NCBI GenBank assembly: GCA_024138015.1
Contig: JAMXBB010000007.1
Coordinates: 72,660,932-72,724,931 of the forward strand
Direction of reading: 5' to 3'
From: Lumnitzera littorea
Lineage: Eukaryota; Streptophyta; Magnoliopsida; Myrtales; Combretaceae
DNA: 64,000 nt
The notes beneath the pieces are model-generated. The model was given only the letters and a program-made list of their open reading frames with translations. It was not told the DNA's origin and did no database searches. Of this stretch, positions 21,581 through 34,820 are shown in pieces (position 1 is the first letter of the stretch; each line of letters starts with the position of its first letter). The position numbers were made by a program, and so were the translations under genes.

Positions 21581-24500
21581 ATTTACTATGCAAAACACTT
21601 AAAGATGGTGGTAAATAATCATTATTATCTAATTTATTTATGTTTTAAATTTTATTCAAGTAGATTTAACTTTTTTTTTAATTATTTTATGTGGTGACTT
21701 ATTTTTGTTATATGCCCGTGCTATGAAGTTAAAGGCATTAAATTTTATTTTCTTATATTTTTATGTGCTATTTAAATGGAAATTGATTCTCTATTATGTC
21801 CTTTAGTTGTGAGTACTAAACATAGGGATATTTGCAATTACTGAACACGTGGTTTTTCTATTTGATCAAGCATGTATTTTCAATTGTGTGTTTTTGTTTC
21901 ATTTCATTAATACCCTAACATTCTTTTGATATTCTAACTTAGGATTCTGTGATTTTTTTTATTTGTTACAACTATATATATAATAAAAATGATGAACAAG
22001 AGGTAAAACAAGTACAACTTGTAAGAATTTATGTAAACAATCTTTGCTCTTAAGTTTTGTCTTTTTTAAAAAAAATTACCTTTATTTCTCGGTTGGTTTT
22101 GTTATATATGATTTGCATTTCCTTTAATTTAAAAAAGAAAAATTGTTTTCATATTTAAATTTTACTTCTAAATACACAGTTGCTAACTGCCAATATGTCT
22201 TGGAGAAGAGTTCAATTCATTTCCTTTTTGAATGCTTTAATGGTTGATTTAGCATGATTTCAAATAAAAAACTCTAAGGAAGTAACTCTTCTCTTTTTCT
22301 TTATATCCCTCCCTTAAAACTAGAGTTCAGAACTTACGTTTGCAAGTTTGATGAAATTTTGATAAGTAAATTTTACCATATCAATTTTAATATAAGTCAT
22401 CATTGTTATAGTTTTAAATTCATAGCTTTTCACTTATTATGTCTATGCAAAATAAAGGTAAAATTCCATGCCTTTTTTGGTGAATCAATGTAAAGTAAAA
22501 ATATCTATGATATAAAGTGTATCAAGTGAGAATTTAGTATTAAGAAAGTGACTCACTTTTAGGTCTTATTAGTTTTATTAGGGAATGTTTGGAAATTTTT
22601 ATTTATTTGCTAGAGGTTAATAAGAAAAAATTGTATCTTTTTAAAATAAAATTTAGATATTATTAGTGAGAGAACAATTATAGAGTAGGAATCGATTCAT
22701 TTTTTTAGTATGGATTATATACAAGAATTCGGTAGAATAGTATGCATGGTGGTGATTATGGCCTTAAGTAGTTAGAAGTGTGCTTTTTATTGTTCATTTA
22801 ATAGGCGAAGCTCCAAACTTAGTCACGAAATAAGAGTACAAGCATTAGTTTTATTTTTCCATCCTTTTGTATGGATTTGGTAGCTTTTAGTATTTAGTAT
22901 AGTAGCTTTATTAAATGGTATTGTTTATTCAATTTTGTCATGCCTTTGTCTGTGTCAAAAGATGGTTTGAACCAATAGTGATGATTGCAATTAAAGCTTG
23001 CCTCTGCATTGTTTTAAGCTATTTCTAGCATACTTCTTAGATACTATTAAGTTACTATTAAATTGGATGTGATAGTATGATTTTGAGATTATCATACATT
23101 TATTTCTTAAGTATAAAATTGTCAAAGTGTACTTTGATGCACTAAAATGAGGTCACTTAGAGATAGCTAACAATTTTATTTCGAAAATTCAGTTTATCCT
23201 TTGTATATGGCATTTTATACTCACCTAAAGCAAATAGATGGTGCCAATAGGAAACCTTAATTCAATAATTATTCATGCTCTTATTGATTTGAAGAATGGA
23301 AAAATTAAAAAACCAAATTTTTTTTTTTTCAAAATCAATCATCTTGTTGTCTTATTTCATCTAAAATTATCCTATTGACATGTGATTTCTTACCCTAAAG
23401 CACCTATTGTTCTATTTCCTACTAGGAATTATGAAAATAGATGGAGGAACTTAAAGGATGGTTTCAATAATTTCAAAAATGATGGTTATTTAGAAGGGTT
23501 GCCAATGATGCATATGATGTGCTACGAATTCTTAGTTATTTGACATAAAATAGAAGCAATTTGCAATTTTTTAGATCAAAAGAAATATGTATTTGTTCTA
23601 CAACAGAAAAAAAAAAACTTTTTAATGTTAATACAGAGAATTTTCTCATGAGAAGTTGCGAATTATAAGAATGAGAAAAAGAAGGCAATTAGTGTCATCA
23701 AAATTTCACATGCCCTATTGAACATAAAAGGTAGGAAATAGTTATTTTAGTTGTCAATAAGGCTTGCTGTCCAAATATAAAAAATGTTTGATGAAGTCAG
23801 ATTCAAAATAACAAATCAGGGGCTGGTCATATTAAATACAATTGTCATTAGATTTTATCGCCCTCTTTATTTTCTTTATTTAGATTTGTGGTGAATTATG
23901 CAATGGAGAAGATAAATTATATAGAAACATTCAATTTGGGATTTTAACAAAAAAAAAAAATCAATTTGCAAAAGATTGCAGAAACAAACTTTCTCCCATC
24001 TTATCATTTTATTTTGGCTAATTTATCTTCTCAATTAAATCATCCAGATCTAAAATTTTTTGACGGCATATATTTGTAAGACATGATTGGCTCGTATAAG
24101 TTGAAAATCTATAATGCACTTTTTCTTGCCATTCATCCGAAATGTATACTTAATCATTAAGAATCTTATTGAGTAAACAAAATGGATCAAGTTTATATGC
24201 GCTTGAGTGTATGTATAATTTACCAAAAAATTGAATATATTCTGAACGATTTTTTTTTTCAACTACATCATCAAATCTAATTAAGGATATTAAAAAACTA
24301 GAAAATAAGATAAACAAAATAATATTTAGAAAAGATGATTATGACACATTGAAACCATAATTAATCTTTTACAATTGTCAAACATTACAAGATTCTATAA
24401 TCATTTACATGCATTTTTATATTAAGAAATTCATCCTTGAATTGATGTATAAGGAGATTAATAATTTGATTATTAGTTTTTTTTTTAATTATTAGATAAT

Positions 24501-25393
24501 ATTATATCTATATAGAAAGATCTTATTTTGTTAAATACAAGATCCCTCAATTAATATATCTTTTACTAATTCTCTAACCGAACGATGACTTCTTTAATGA
24601 AAGAAAATCATTGCAATTAGCATATTTTTAGTATATTATCTAATTTCTTCTTCTTCCTTTTTTTTTTTTTTATTTTACACAAATTTTTCATACTATTCAT
24701 GTAATCTTTTTAGCTTTTTAAATTATTGATCTGTTAAATATATTTTGATTAAGTCACTTAGTGTATTATAAGTTCTATCATCCAACTTTACTTATATTTT
24801 GCACATGTATTGCGGGTGAACGTCTAATAATTTTTATAAAACTAATAAACAAATGTATATTTTTCTCCATTTCCTTCATATATATATATATATATTATTT
24901 CTAAACACAAGTGGAAAATTATAGGCTTTTTACTTCCACTTTTTTTATGTTTAATTATTATTTTTTAAATTCATTTTGGCTAATTCACCTTGTATAGATT
25001 GTTGCTAAACGACACTCAATTGACTTTTATGATAAGGAGTCGATAATATACTCGTGTTGCAAGTGTAAAAATAATTATATGAACTATAATATTAAAGTAA
25101 TATCATTTTTTAAAAATCTTTATTCTCATTATATTACTTGTAAAAAATATGAAATACATGCTGTAAAAAATATGAAATATATGTTTATATTAAATATAAC
25201 AAATTTTTGTTGGGAATGAGCAATCATATAATTCATGGGATGGCAGCATCGTGAAATACTAAAAACTTGTTAGTAAAAAGAAAAATACATGGAAACATAT
25301 ATGAGGCTTAGAGATAGTTAGGGGTTTATGAGTGTGTCTAGGGAACATATGTAATGTAGTGGGTGCATAATTTAGAATTGGTAATTGGTAAAA
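21581..25393. other. AT-rich intergenic DNA
   Basis: No gene recognised. A 70-residue minus-strand frame at 24050-24262 does not resemble anything I know. A TA dinucleotide run lies at about 24877-24893. At 24801-24828 the sequence GCACATGTATTGCGGGTG followed by CTAAT looks like a Helitron 3' end, but no 5' end was found. Confidence 0.45.
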
Positions 25394-25840
25394 TCTATAT
25401 TATTAAAGCAAATGAGATCTTAAGTAATCATTTTTCTTAAAATTACATATTTACCATCCATTTGTTATTATTTAATAAAAAAAACTAATAATAAAATAAA
25501 ATATTAAAATTATAATTAATAAATAAATATATCCATTTATTCATTTTTCTTTCTCTTCATTTCTTTACTCTCATCAACATTTTCACTTTCTTACTAACTA
25601 TACCTATATCTCTTTTTTTTATCTTATTTTTTCACACTCTCTTATTAACTGCATCTACATCTCTCCTCTATCTCTTCTCATTTTATATTTTTTGTACATG
25701 TAATACCTATGCATTAATCGTTAGTATAAGTTTAAATATTAAATATATTAAATATCGGTTGAAAACAATTAAAAAAAACTTTTATCTTTTAATATAATAG
25801 ACAAACGCGCTACATCTCCATGGTACGGGCGCATTCTAAA
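25394..25840 (+). mobile_element. Helitron-like segment (weak)
   Basis: TCTATATTATTAAAGC after an A (25394) resembles 5' ends of plant non-autonomous Helitrons. At 25803-25840 a GCGC...GCGC stem is followed by ATTCTAA, which fits a CTRR end. The base after the end is A, not the usual T, so the call is tentative. The middle is C/T-rich with a duplicated block (ACTTTCTTACTAACTATACC and CACTCTCTTATTAACTGCAT). Confidence 0.28.
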
Positions 25841-26277
25841 AAATTTATCTGCAGGACCCATTAGTGAGTGATGACCACGTAAGCAAATCGATGACGTTGA
25901 CTCCCATGAACAATAAAATAATTTGAAAAACCGATGCCTGTAGTAGTTTCCTGCATTCTTCGTCTACATCAACACGCCTAAGCAAACCCAAAAACCAAGT
26001 TAAAGTTTTCGGAAAACAGAAAGTCGTCTCTCTGTCCCTTTCTTCCTACAAAACCCTAATTTCCTCTCAACGCTAAAGTAAGTACATTTATTCCTAAGGT
26101 TTGATCAATTCCGAATTTGCGACCACTTCTAGGGTTTAAAGGTTCGAACTTGGTTCGATTGATCACTCAATCGTAGAATTCAGTGAGGATTTCACGAGAT
26201 TTCGATCTTGATTTTTGGCTTTTATTGCGCTCTTTGCAGGATCAAGTATTTAATCAGGGAGATAATTAACCAGTGAC
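25841..26277 (+). promoter_or_regulatory. Promoter and 5' leader of the SNF7/VPS32 gene
   Basis: Upstream of the coding start lie CCACGT (25875-25880), GATGACGTTGACT (25890-25902; TGACG plus a TTGAC W-box core) and a telobox, AAACCCTAA (26051-26059), in a C/T-rich leader typical of housekeeping plant genes. A leader intron with GT at 26078 (AAA/GTAAGT) and AG at 26238-26239 (TTTGCAG) is likely. The transcription start is not defined by the sequence. Confidence 0.5.
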
Positions 26278-26278
26278 C

Positions 26279-28613
26279 ATGTTTACGCGGCTTTTTGGAA
26301 AACCTAAACAAGAGACTAATGCTCTTTTGACTCTAGACAAATTAAATGAGGTAGAAGTTTGTTACTTTAGTTGAATTTTGCTTCCAAGTGGTTGATTTTG
26401 TTGGGTATTTTGGGGTATGTGATGACGTTTATTTGTCGATTTGTGGTTAATTTTGTGGTTTATATGTAATATGTGAGCATATGTTTTTGGTGCCGGATGT
26501 GTGTGTGTGTTGGACATGTGGTGCAGTAAATTATTAGGGATTTTTCTGTGTGGAAAATCCACCAAGGGATAAGGATTTCGTATCTTATGTCCATCTGTTG
26601 TAGCATTAATGATGGGTTGCCTACAGATTCTGTGCACAATTCAGACCATCGTAAACTACAAGCTCATTCTGAATTGAATTTGTTTTGTAATGTGAATTGA
26701 ACTAAATTTGCCCTAGCAAAGGTGTCTATGGAACCAACCAAAGGTATGTTTTTGTTCAGTTTAGTTGAAACCGAATTTTGGTTTGCTGTAGTTCAATTCA
26801 GTTTTGTGCCTATGATGGATACGAATCTAGTACGTCCTCCTATTATCCAATCTTGTCTAACCATCTAATACAATTGTGCCAAAATATTTGATATGTGACA
26901 TTGTTATTGAATTTTGTACTTCTCAAATTATACCTCGTAATTGTTTAACCATTCTTGACACCTTTGAATTTATTGAGTTTGTAATTTTGAGTAAGTGTAA
27001 ATTTGCCAAGTTTTATGCATCACAACCTTGAATAATATCTGTGTCCCTGTGCACTAACCGTAAAAGGTGCTTGTTTTAAGTCTCTTCTTAGGCCTGCTGA
27101 ATTTTGCCATAATCACTCCCCCTGGATACTGGCACGGCAGCCTTATAGCTCTGTTAAAAAATGATCATAGGAACTTTTACATGTTATCATTATCATTCGC
27201 CTTGGTGTGGCAGTTCTGTAACTTTGTAAAATTTTATAATACAAACTCTATATGTCCTTGTAGTTTTTGTGTTGTTTACATGAAAGATCATTTAGCTGAA
27301 CTTGGGAAATTTTGAGTTTTCAATAGGTAGTGCTTTAGCCTTTTGGCTTTCTTTTGTGGGCCTTGCTTTCTATCTCGTTCATGTGTCAACTGAATTAGGT
27401 TTCTTCTCTTTTTCTTTTCATTTTTTTTTTTTTTTTGGTTTGAATAGACACTTGAAATGCTGGAGAAGAAAGAGAAGGTACTAATTAAAAAGGCTGCCAC
27501 AGAGGTTGATAAAGCCAAAGATTTCACTAAAGCTAAGAACAAAAGAGGTATGCTTGTTCTACCATCTTTTTGGATGAGGAATCTTTTTTCCTTTTGGTTA
27601 AATCTTTTATGTTTTGGAAATTTTACTTTAGGGAGCATGCAGTTGTCATTAGACTTGTTTAAAATTAAAGAGATTGTTAAATTTATGTTAAATATACCTG
27701 GTAGGATTTTCTGTCCAGTAATATTAGGATTTTGATATTGCTTTGCAGCGGCCATACAATGCTTGAAGAGGAAAAGATTATATGAACAGCAAATTGAGCA
27801 ACTAGGAAATTTTCAACTACGTATTCATGATCAGGTGAGTTTGGTTTCCTTTCCTCATTTGTGCTTGCTTGTGCTAGTAGCTCTTGTTAATTATTTAGCT
27901 TACGAAACTTCACTACATGCTATCTGTTCGATTGTTTCAGATGATAATGTTAGAAGGAGCAAAGGCTACAACTGAGACTGTAGATGCTTTAAGAACTGGG
28001 GCTGCAGCCATGAAGGCAATGCAGAAAGCAACGTATGTGGAAGGATTTAGTTTGTTTTTTCATTCTATTCATGTTTGTGTTATGGCTGTTGTTTGCATAG
28101 ATGTTCCTAAAGTACACAGAAGAGGGGTCATTTTTACCTTTTATTCAAATGAAAGCTAAGATGAAGCAAATGACATGTTTTGTAGGAATATTGATGATGT
28201 CGACAAGACCATGGATGAGATTAATGAGCAGACTGAGAATATGAAACAGATCCAGGAAGCATTGTCCACTCCAATTGGTGCGGCAGCTGATTTTGATGAG
28301 GTTTGTTTCCTCAGTACTCATTCTGTATTCTCTGATATTTTACTTTTTGACAAAGGAGTATCTTGTTGCTTTGTTTTTGAATTAGGGGGTAAAATTGACA
28401 CTGCTCTTTTCTTTTTATCACCAGGATGAACTGGAAGCGGAGCTTGAAGAGCTAGAAGGTGCTGAGTTGGAAGAACAGCTCCTTCAGCCTGCTACGACAG
28501 CTCCTGCAGCTCCAATTCATGCTCCAGCTGTTAAACGGCCAGCTCGGCCTACTCCACAGAGGACAGCTGAGGAAGACGAACTTGCTGCATTGCAGGCAGA
28601 GATGGCACTCTGA
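26279..28613 (+). CDS. VPS32: SNF7/VPS32 (CHMP4-type) ESCRT-III subunit
   Basis: ESCRT-III core subunit that polymerises on endosomal membranes to bud and cut intralumenal vesicles. Coding exons are 26279-26350, 27448-27547, 27749-27834, 27941-28032, 28186-28300 and 28425-28613; all introns are GT-AG. The joined product has 217 residues, the usual size. It starts MFTRLFGKPKQETNALLTLD, then a basic helical core (LEMLEKKEKVLIKKAATEVD; LKRKRLYEQQIEQLGNFQLR, residues 62-81). Next come the conserved DDVDKTMDEINEQTENMKQI (residues 120-139) and an acidic tail. The end, ELAALQAEMAL, fits the MIM1 helix that binds the VPS4 MIT domain. Residue-level likeness to plant SNF7 proteins is very strong. All frames are open and all splice sites good, so the gene looks functional. 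It is flanked by non-coding DNA, with no operon-like context. Which of the plant SNF7 paralogues it is cannot be told. Confidence 0.95.
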
Positions 28614-29130
28614 GCAGGTTGCTTTTCTATTCCAGTTCAATCACGACAGGCTTTATTTCAATCATACTAGGAGCTCTCTTCCATATTTTTGGTGGTCCTC
28701 TCCTCTTCTTTTGATAGAAAGCTAAACATTGTATAATTCAAGAAAATATTTATTTTATGGTGGTTTTTGTTAATGTCTGTAAAGATAGCGAGCAAGAGGA
28801 CCTTTTTACCTATCAAGTGTATTGTTGCATAAGCTATTGTTTTCTGTCTTGACTTTACTTTTTCAATGTCCCTTGCAAAATACCAATGGGTTAGCAAAGA
28901 CTTTTTTGCAATCTTGAATGCCTATGCGTTGGATGCTACATTTTCAAAAGAAAAAAAAAAAATTTGAGATCCAATAGTTGATGAATTATCATCACCTTAT
29001 ATTTCTCATAGATTTTGCAGGCATATTGCTTCTCCGATGAGGCTGTGTAAAGAGCTTCCCAAATTGGTAGTGAAGATTTATGGTGTTTTTATGCTGTACA
29101 CTGTGGTGCATTTATAATAGACAGACATGT
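28614..29130 (+). other. Probable 3' UTR of the SNF7/VPS32 gene
   Basis: Four bases after the stop is a possible donor (GCAG/GTTGCT at 28618), and TTTTGCAG ends at 29020, so a 3' UTR intron of about 400 bp is possible. Transcript data would decide. No conserved frame is present; the small frames here do not extend the protein. Confidence 0.45.
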
Positions 29131-32100
29131 ATATAAAGGTGGACTCAATCAAGTGAGGTCACCTTTGAGACACCCTGGTTCATGATGAATATAAGCTATT
29201 GTTTCCCCGATGTCAAGACATTGGTTTTCCCTCTTTAATTGTTCAAAACAATTTATGAGGAGTTAATCCGCATTCATGCCAGTTCTTTTCTTAATTTTCT
29301 TATTAGGAATTTTCCAGCTCTGTATTAATGGTTTAGGTGATGGTTTTCAGATAGTTTCAACATGTACTGGAGAGATTTTTGCTCTTTCTTGATTTCCCCC
29401 GGTTGCTTCGACGCTTTCAGTGTGCAGGAATAGAGATTCCATGTTTTTGGTGCATTTTCTAAAGGCGTCTGTAGTTGGAATTGGTCGCATAAATACTTAT
29501 AAAGAGACGTATATACGTTTTTGGGATAGTACATATGCTTAATGATCAGAGGAGTTGCTCTGAGTAATAGTGATCAGAACGGAACGATTCTTCTTTTCTC
29601 GTCACGTAAATTTGGTATTGGTGTCCATGCCTTCGATTTGGTTCTCAGATCTGATCCTCCATGCCCCATCATCGAACGGCTCTATAGTAAGAACATTTAA
29701 GAGTATTATGTGGAGAAAGTTTTGACTCATGAATATTATGGAACTTATAAACATTCATAAATAAACTAAAATTAGCATGTTACTGTAAAACAATTATTTA
29801 AACATTTCTAGTTAAAGGAAAAAGAATAAATGTATATGATTTCTAATATATATTACTAAAATTTCTTTAGTTGAATTTTTTTATAATATGAGTTGAATGG
29901 ATTAAAAAATTAAAGGAAAAAAAATATGACTAGTATTAGTTGTATCTTATGAGTTATCAACTATTAAGATATTATAATATCTATATTTTTCTATTTTAAT
30001 TTTATACTTCTTTCATTTTCTTTCGATTTCTTATTTTATGTTTATAGTTTTTATCTAAGTTTTAACTCTAATAACAAAGTTTATAAAAAAATTATATACT
30101 TTATTTTATATTATCAATAACTTAAAATGAGTTGAAATGATTGGTTCTTTTTAATTTACAGTTTTTTAAAAAAAGATGGATAAAAGTTTAGTTTTAATTC
30201 TATTTATTTTTCTTCCATATATATTAGATTATATATTAAGAATTTTTATGAAAATAAAAACTTAATTTCTTTATTTTTTTTATTGCTATTATGTATTTCA
30301 AGTTTTGAATAACTATTATAAGTATATCAATAATTCTTTTAAGTTACTTTATATAAGTTGTAAAAATTTAAATTTCTAAGTTTCAATTTTACAAACCCTC
30401 TAACAATTTTATATAGAATCGCGAGTTTGACAACCTTAGTTCAATTCCAATAATAAGAATAAAACAAATATTATGGAGTTAGAATGCTAAGGGAAACTAC
30501 ATCCAAAAACAATGTGCCATTTTGATTGGAAAACAATAAGTCATTTTAAAAAATAATAAGCCGTCTTTCTAAAAAAAGTGTAGAATTTTTTAGGTAGTGG
30601 AAGATTGTTTTTCCTTAGAAGGGAAAAATGTATTATACTTAAAAGATCATTTTTCAGTAAAACAAATAAGGGAAAATTAAAGAAAATATTTTCCAAACAA
30701 TATTTTTTTTTAAACAAATAGGCCCCTAGCTACACGTTAAGAGTAACCTTTCAATTTTATTGATTTTCAGAAGTAAAATTACTTATGAGAAATATTCATT
30801 TTCATTTTTTCACATACTTGTTATTTCCCCCTTTTTCTTATTACATAAAGTGAATTTTTATGCTTTTTAATTTATCAAATCTGTGTTTTTCTTTTTTCCT
30901 AATATATAACTCGAGCTTATATATATTACTTCATGTCACATATGTTATTTCTTTTTTACTTATACAGAAAGCTAACAAAATGATGCTTTATTATAGTATT
31001 TTTGCGTGTTTCTTTTTAGAAATCTTTTCTTCCCTTTTTTTTAATAAATTTTCTATCACAACGAAGACCAATTTGAGGTTATGTAACTAAAAGAAAGTAC
31101 TAGCACAAAAAAGCTAAAGAAAAGGAAAGTAAAACTTAGATTATATGTTTGGAAAAATAATACAATTATACAAAGTGAAAATATGCAAAGTTCACGTTAT
31201 CTAGCAGGAAAAAGGAAATAGCAAGCTTGCAATGTGCAAAACACAAAACTTAAGTATCTTTTTCTTTAATAGCCCTGAAAACGTTATTTCAAAAAACGGA
31301 AAATTCCACCACAACTCACCGCTAAAATCATTAAACTATTCAAAACATCCAGTTGTAATGTTGTACACTTGGACAGCTTTCAATGTATGACGTTGTGGCA
31401 TGCTTTTTATCTGGTTTGCGTGCCCAAAGGTAAGTTGATTAAAATATATATCCACATCTCCATTTCCTTAAAAATAGATTTATAGATGGACACTTGTATT
31501 GCATGATAAAAATTAAATATAGTGGTATAATAAAATTTTAATATAATATAATGGTTGAAGTAAATTATTCTATTAAATTACATATGAGATTGTACTTTGA
31601 AAAAAACGGTAAAACTTTTTTTTTTCTTTTCCTTTAATGCATGTCTTTATATACTATACCAAAATAACTTCTATTTATCTAGTTAATACAATTATTTTGC
31701 AACACCTTATAAGAGGGGATGGCAACAAAACCTAAAGTTGTCACATTACATGTGCACTCATCACGTAACAACTATTTTATAGATTAGATATCATATGACT
31801 CTATTTATTTGTTTATTTATTTTACCTAATCATATTATATACAAGTACACAATATAAAAATAACTATAGGATTCATTTTTTCCCTATTTTCCATGATATT
31901 CTTTGAATCCCTTATCAAACAGTAAAATAATAGTATTTACATTCTTCAACTAGACTTATTTTGAATAAACTATATTTTCATTTGGAAATAGACCCTCTTG
32001 TGGAGATTACTAAAGTAACTTTTATACGCTTCAATTCATAATCTATCTAGTGACTCGGATACTATCCTTAAAAAAAAAAGAAAAAAAACTAAAGGTAAAT

Positions 32101-32229
32101 GAGCCAAAGTAGCACAAGCTCAATAAGCGTTACGAGAGTCACCTTATACTATAATATAATAACAATCAAGGTTATCAAACAATTTAAGTGTAATGTGTTA
32201 AGGTCCCTTTTTTGCAACGCATTTGTACT
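29131..32229. other. AT-rich intergenic DNA
   Basis: No recognisable gene, RNA or mobile element. The frames of 60-76 residues are low-complexity. The sequence is very AT-rich from about 29700 on. Confidence 0.5.
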
Positions 32230-32728
32230 TGTAAGGCCCCATCCTTTTGTACATTATTATAACATAGAGGTGAACATTTTATGCTTATAGCTTAGGACCT
32301 TACTATGTTTAGATAGTTTTCACTTTAGGAATGATACAATTTCAAGAATTTTAATGTTTACTCTTGCCTAGCATAGAAATGCTCATAAAGCTTTTTACAA
32401 GGGTGTGAATATTTTTTTGAATTGAAACTCTTACTTACCACCTTAATTGATTACGACTAAAGGCATCATGTTATACATATAAACCCCTGTACACACATAA
32501 TTATAACCTTGCAACCTTGATAAATTAATAAATGTGTGCTATTCAATTTTGATTCTTACCCTTGTCCCTTTTACTTACTGTTGTCTTTCTATCTTGTTTT
32601 GTGTTACTTACAAATTTAGGCCTTGTTGGCCATTGTTATGGGAGTTAGGTTTGCTCACTACTCCAGAAATAAGACAATAAATGCCGCATAATCTATCTAT
32701 GTGCTAGAGAAAGCTTCGGATCGTGATA
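32230..32728 (+). repeat. 5' LTR of Ty3/gypsy element G
   Basis: It starts TGTAAGGCCCCATCC and contains a TATA-like CATATAAACCCC (about 32480). It ends just before the primer site at 32731. About 500 bp, a length and start typical of Reina-like chromoviruses (inference). No 3' partner was found. Confidence 0.62.
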
Positions 32729-32730
32729 GT

Positions 32731-32742
32731 GGGTATTAGAGC
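32731..32742 (+). other. Initiator-Met primer binding site of element G
   Basis: GGGTATTAGAGC matches TGGTATCAGAGC at ten of twelve positions and sits between the LTR and gag. Confidence 0.72.
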
Positions 32743-32761
32743 CTAAGTTATTTTAGTGAAA

Positions 32762-34400
32762 GTGGCTATGGCACAATAAGAGAAAATGAGCAAGAGATTA
32801 GATAGCCTAAAGGAAATCCTGAGAGGTATGACCAAGCGAATGGATGACTTAGTCCCCTTTCTATCAGGGCAGTCAAAGTGGAGACCAATCATCAAGAGAC
32901 GAATGGTAAATTAATAGAGATGGCTGAGAACTTTAGTGTCACAATACAAATAAGAGAGGAAATGTAGGTGATAATTAACAATGCGAGATGACAATTAAGT
33001 ATTCGAGTTGATGACTTGAGAAGACAAGGGGAAACTTGTGCCTCAACTAAGTTTGTTGAAGAGTTGGGGGCATAAGTGGTTGTATTAACCTAACATTGGG
33101 AAATGCACCTACGTATGCCTCTATACATACTCCCACTCATGTAGGACATTTGAAGATGCTCGAACCTAAGTCATTCACTAGCATAAGGAATAGTAAATTG
33201 CTAAAAAACTTTCTATTTGATATGGAGCAAGACTTTGCAACTATCGGGACAAATGATGAGAGAAAAAAAGTCATGATGGCTACAATATATTTGATTGGTG
33301 ATGCCAAGATGTGGTGGCACACTAAGTATGAAGAGATTCAAAATGATACTATACATGTAGATACATGGGCAGAGCTAAAGGCTAAGTTGCGGGCTTAATT
33401 TTTCCTTGAGAATGTCGAGTATAATGTTTGAAAGAAATTGAGAGAACTTTGGTTAAGTGATGACATAAGAAAGTATGTGCATAAATTCTCAAACTTGATG
33501 TTGGACATCAAGAGCATAGGTGAAAATGATAAGTTATTCTACTTCCTAGAAGGATTGAAACCCTATCCTTAGAATGAGTTGTAGAAGTAAGGAGTAATGA
33601 ACTTGGCCATAACGTAAGCTGCAACTAAGTGCTTGACTGACTGCACTCATGACAATAAAAGGGAAGAGCATATCAACAAGGTATAGGGGTGGAAAGTCTG
33701 TCAAGATAAGTAAACCCAAGAGTGGGGGAGCCTTAAATTTAAGCAGTAGTAATACTGGAAGGGCTCATGGGAAATCTTACAACTTTTACAAATCTAGAAA
33801 GAGCCAGGCAACTAGTGAAGGCAAGAAGCCCTCATTCTTTTACTTTTTGTGCAATGGCTTGAATAAGGTAGCTAATTGTCCATATAGAGCTACACTAAAT
33901 GTCATGGCTTGAAAGGCAAAGAGTGTATGCCAGGATGAAGAGTGAGAGAGTAATGGTGAGGAACAACCCTACATGAGTACATAACATATGCTGTCACTTG
34001 TTAAAAAGAGTTTCTCGATATAATGTAAGCCTAAGACTGATAATGAATCGATATATGTCCAGTTGAACATCAATGGCAAGAGTATCGATGTTATGGTAGA
34101 CTTCGGAGCTATACATAACTCCATTAGTGTACTTGAGGTAGAAAGATTGGGGCTGGTTCTTATTGAAGACACTAGCCAAATTAAAGCTATCAACTCTAAG
34201 ATTTGTCTTATCCGAGAAGTTGCAAGAGGGGTAAAGGTAAAGGTTGAGGATTGGAGCGGAAATCTTGACTTCACAACTATCTCATTAGACGAGCTTATCA
34301 TAGTCCTTAGGATAGATTTCTTAAGACATGCTAAAGTTACTCTTATGTCCGCAGTTAATTGCTTGTTATTTATGGGTGAGAATCCATGCCATGTATTAGT
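32762..34400 (+). pseudogene. Decayed gag-protease of element G
   Basis: Gag: a 100-residue open run (33096-33398) with PKSFTSIRNSKLLKNFLFDM, AKMWWHTKYEEIQND and TWAELKAKL, the usual capsid order. Stops follow, then LRELWLSDDIRKYVHKFSN. A zinc-knuckle remnant reads FLCNGLNKVANCP (about 33846-33880). Protease: in the run 34063-34404, VMVDFGAIHNSIS, where the catalytic D-T/S-G reads D-F-G, so it is inactive as written. The product would be the particle protein and its processing enzyme. Confidence 0.8.
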
Positions 34401-34820
34401 TTAGACGAAAAAGGCAAGCAACCATGGCAAAGAGGGAAAGAATATTGGGGCTATGATGCTATTTGTACTCTAATTAAAGAGAGGGCTTAAACATTAAGAG
34501 CCTACTTTCTTGGCTGATCTTACAAATAAGGAGGAGTAGGAAAGACTATGATCTTAGGGGTAATAGAGAGTGTCTTGAAGGAGTACAATTATGTGATCCC
34601 GAATAAGCTGTTGAAGGAATTACCTCCTATGCAGTCAATGGACCATGAGATTGAGCTTATTCTTGGTGCTAAGTCACTTGCCAAAGCTCTACATAGAATG
34701 TCATCTGCTAAACGTGCTGAGTCAAAGAAGCAACTACATGAGTTGTTAGAGGCAGGCTTCATTTGGCCTTCGAAAGTACCATATAAGACTCCCATTCTAT
34801 TTCAAAAGAAGCAAGATGTT

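Noticed and set aside
27288..27755. 155-codon open frame on the minus strand
   Set aside because: It overlaps exon 2 and introns of the SNF7/VPS32 gene in antisense, is low-complexity (Lys and Ser runs) and resembles no protein.
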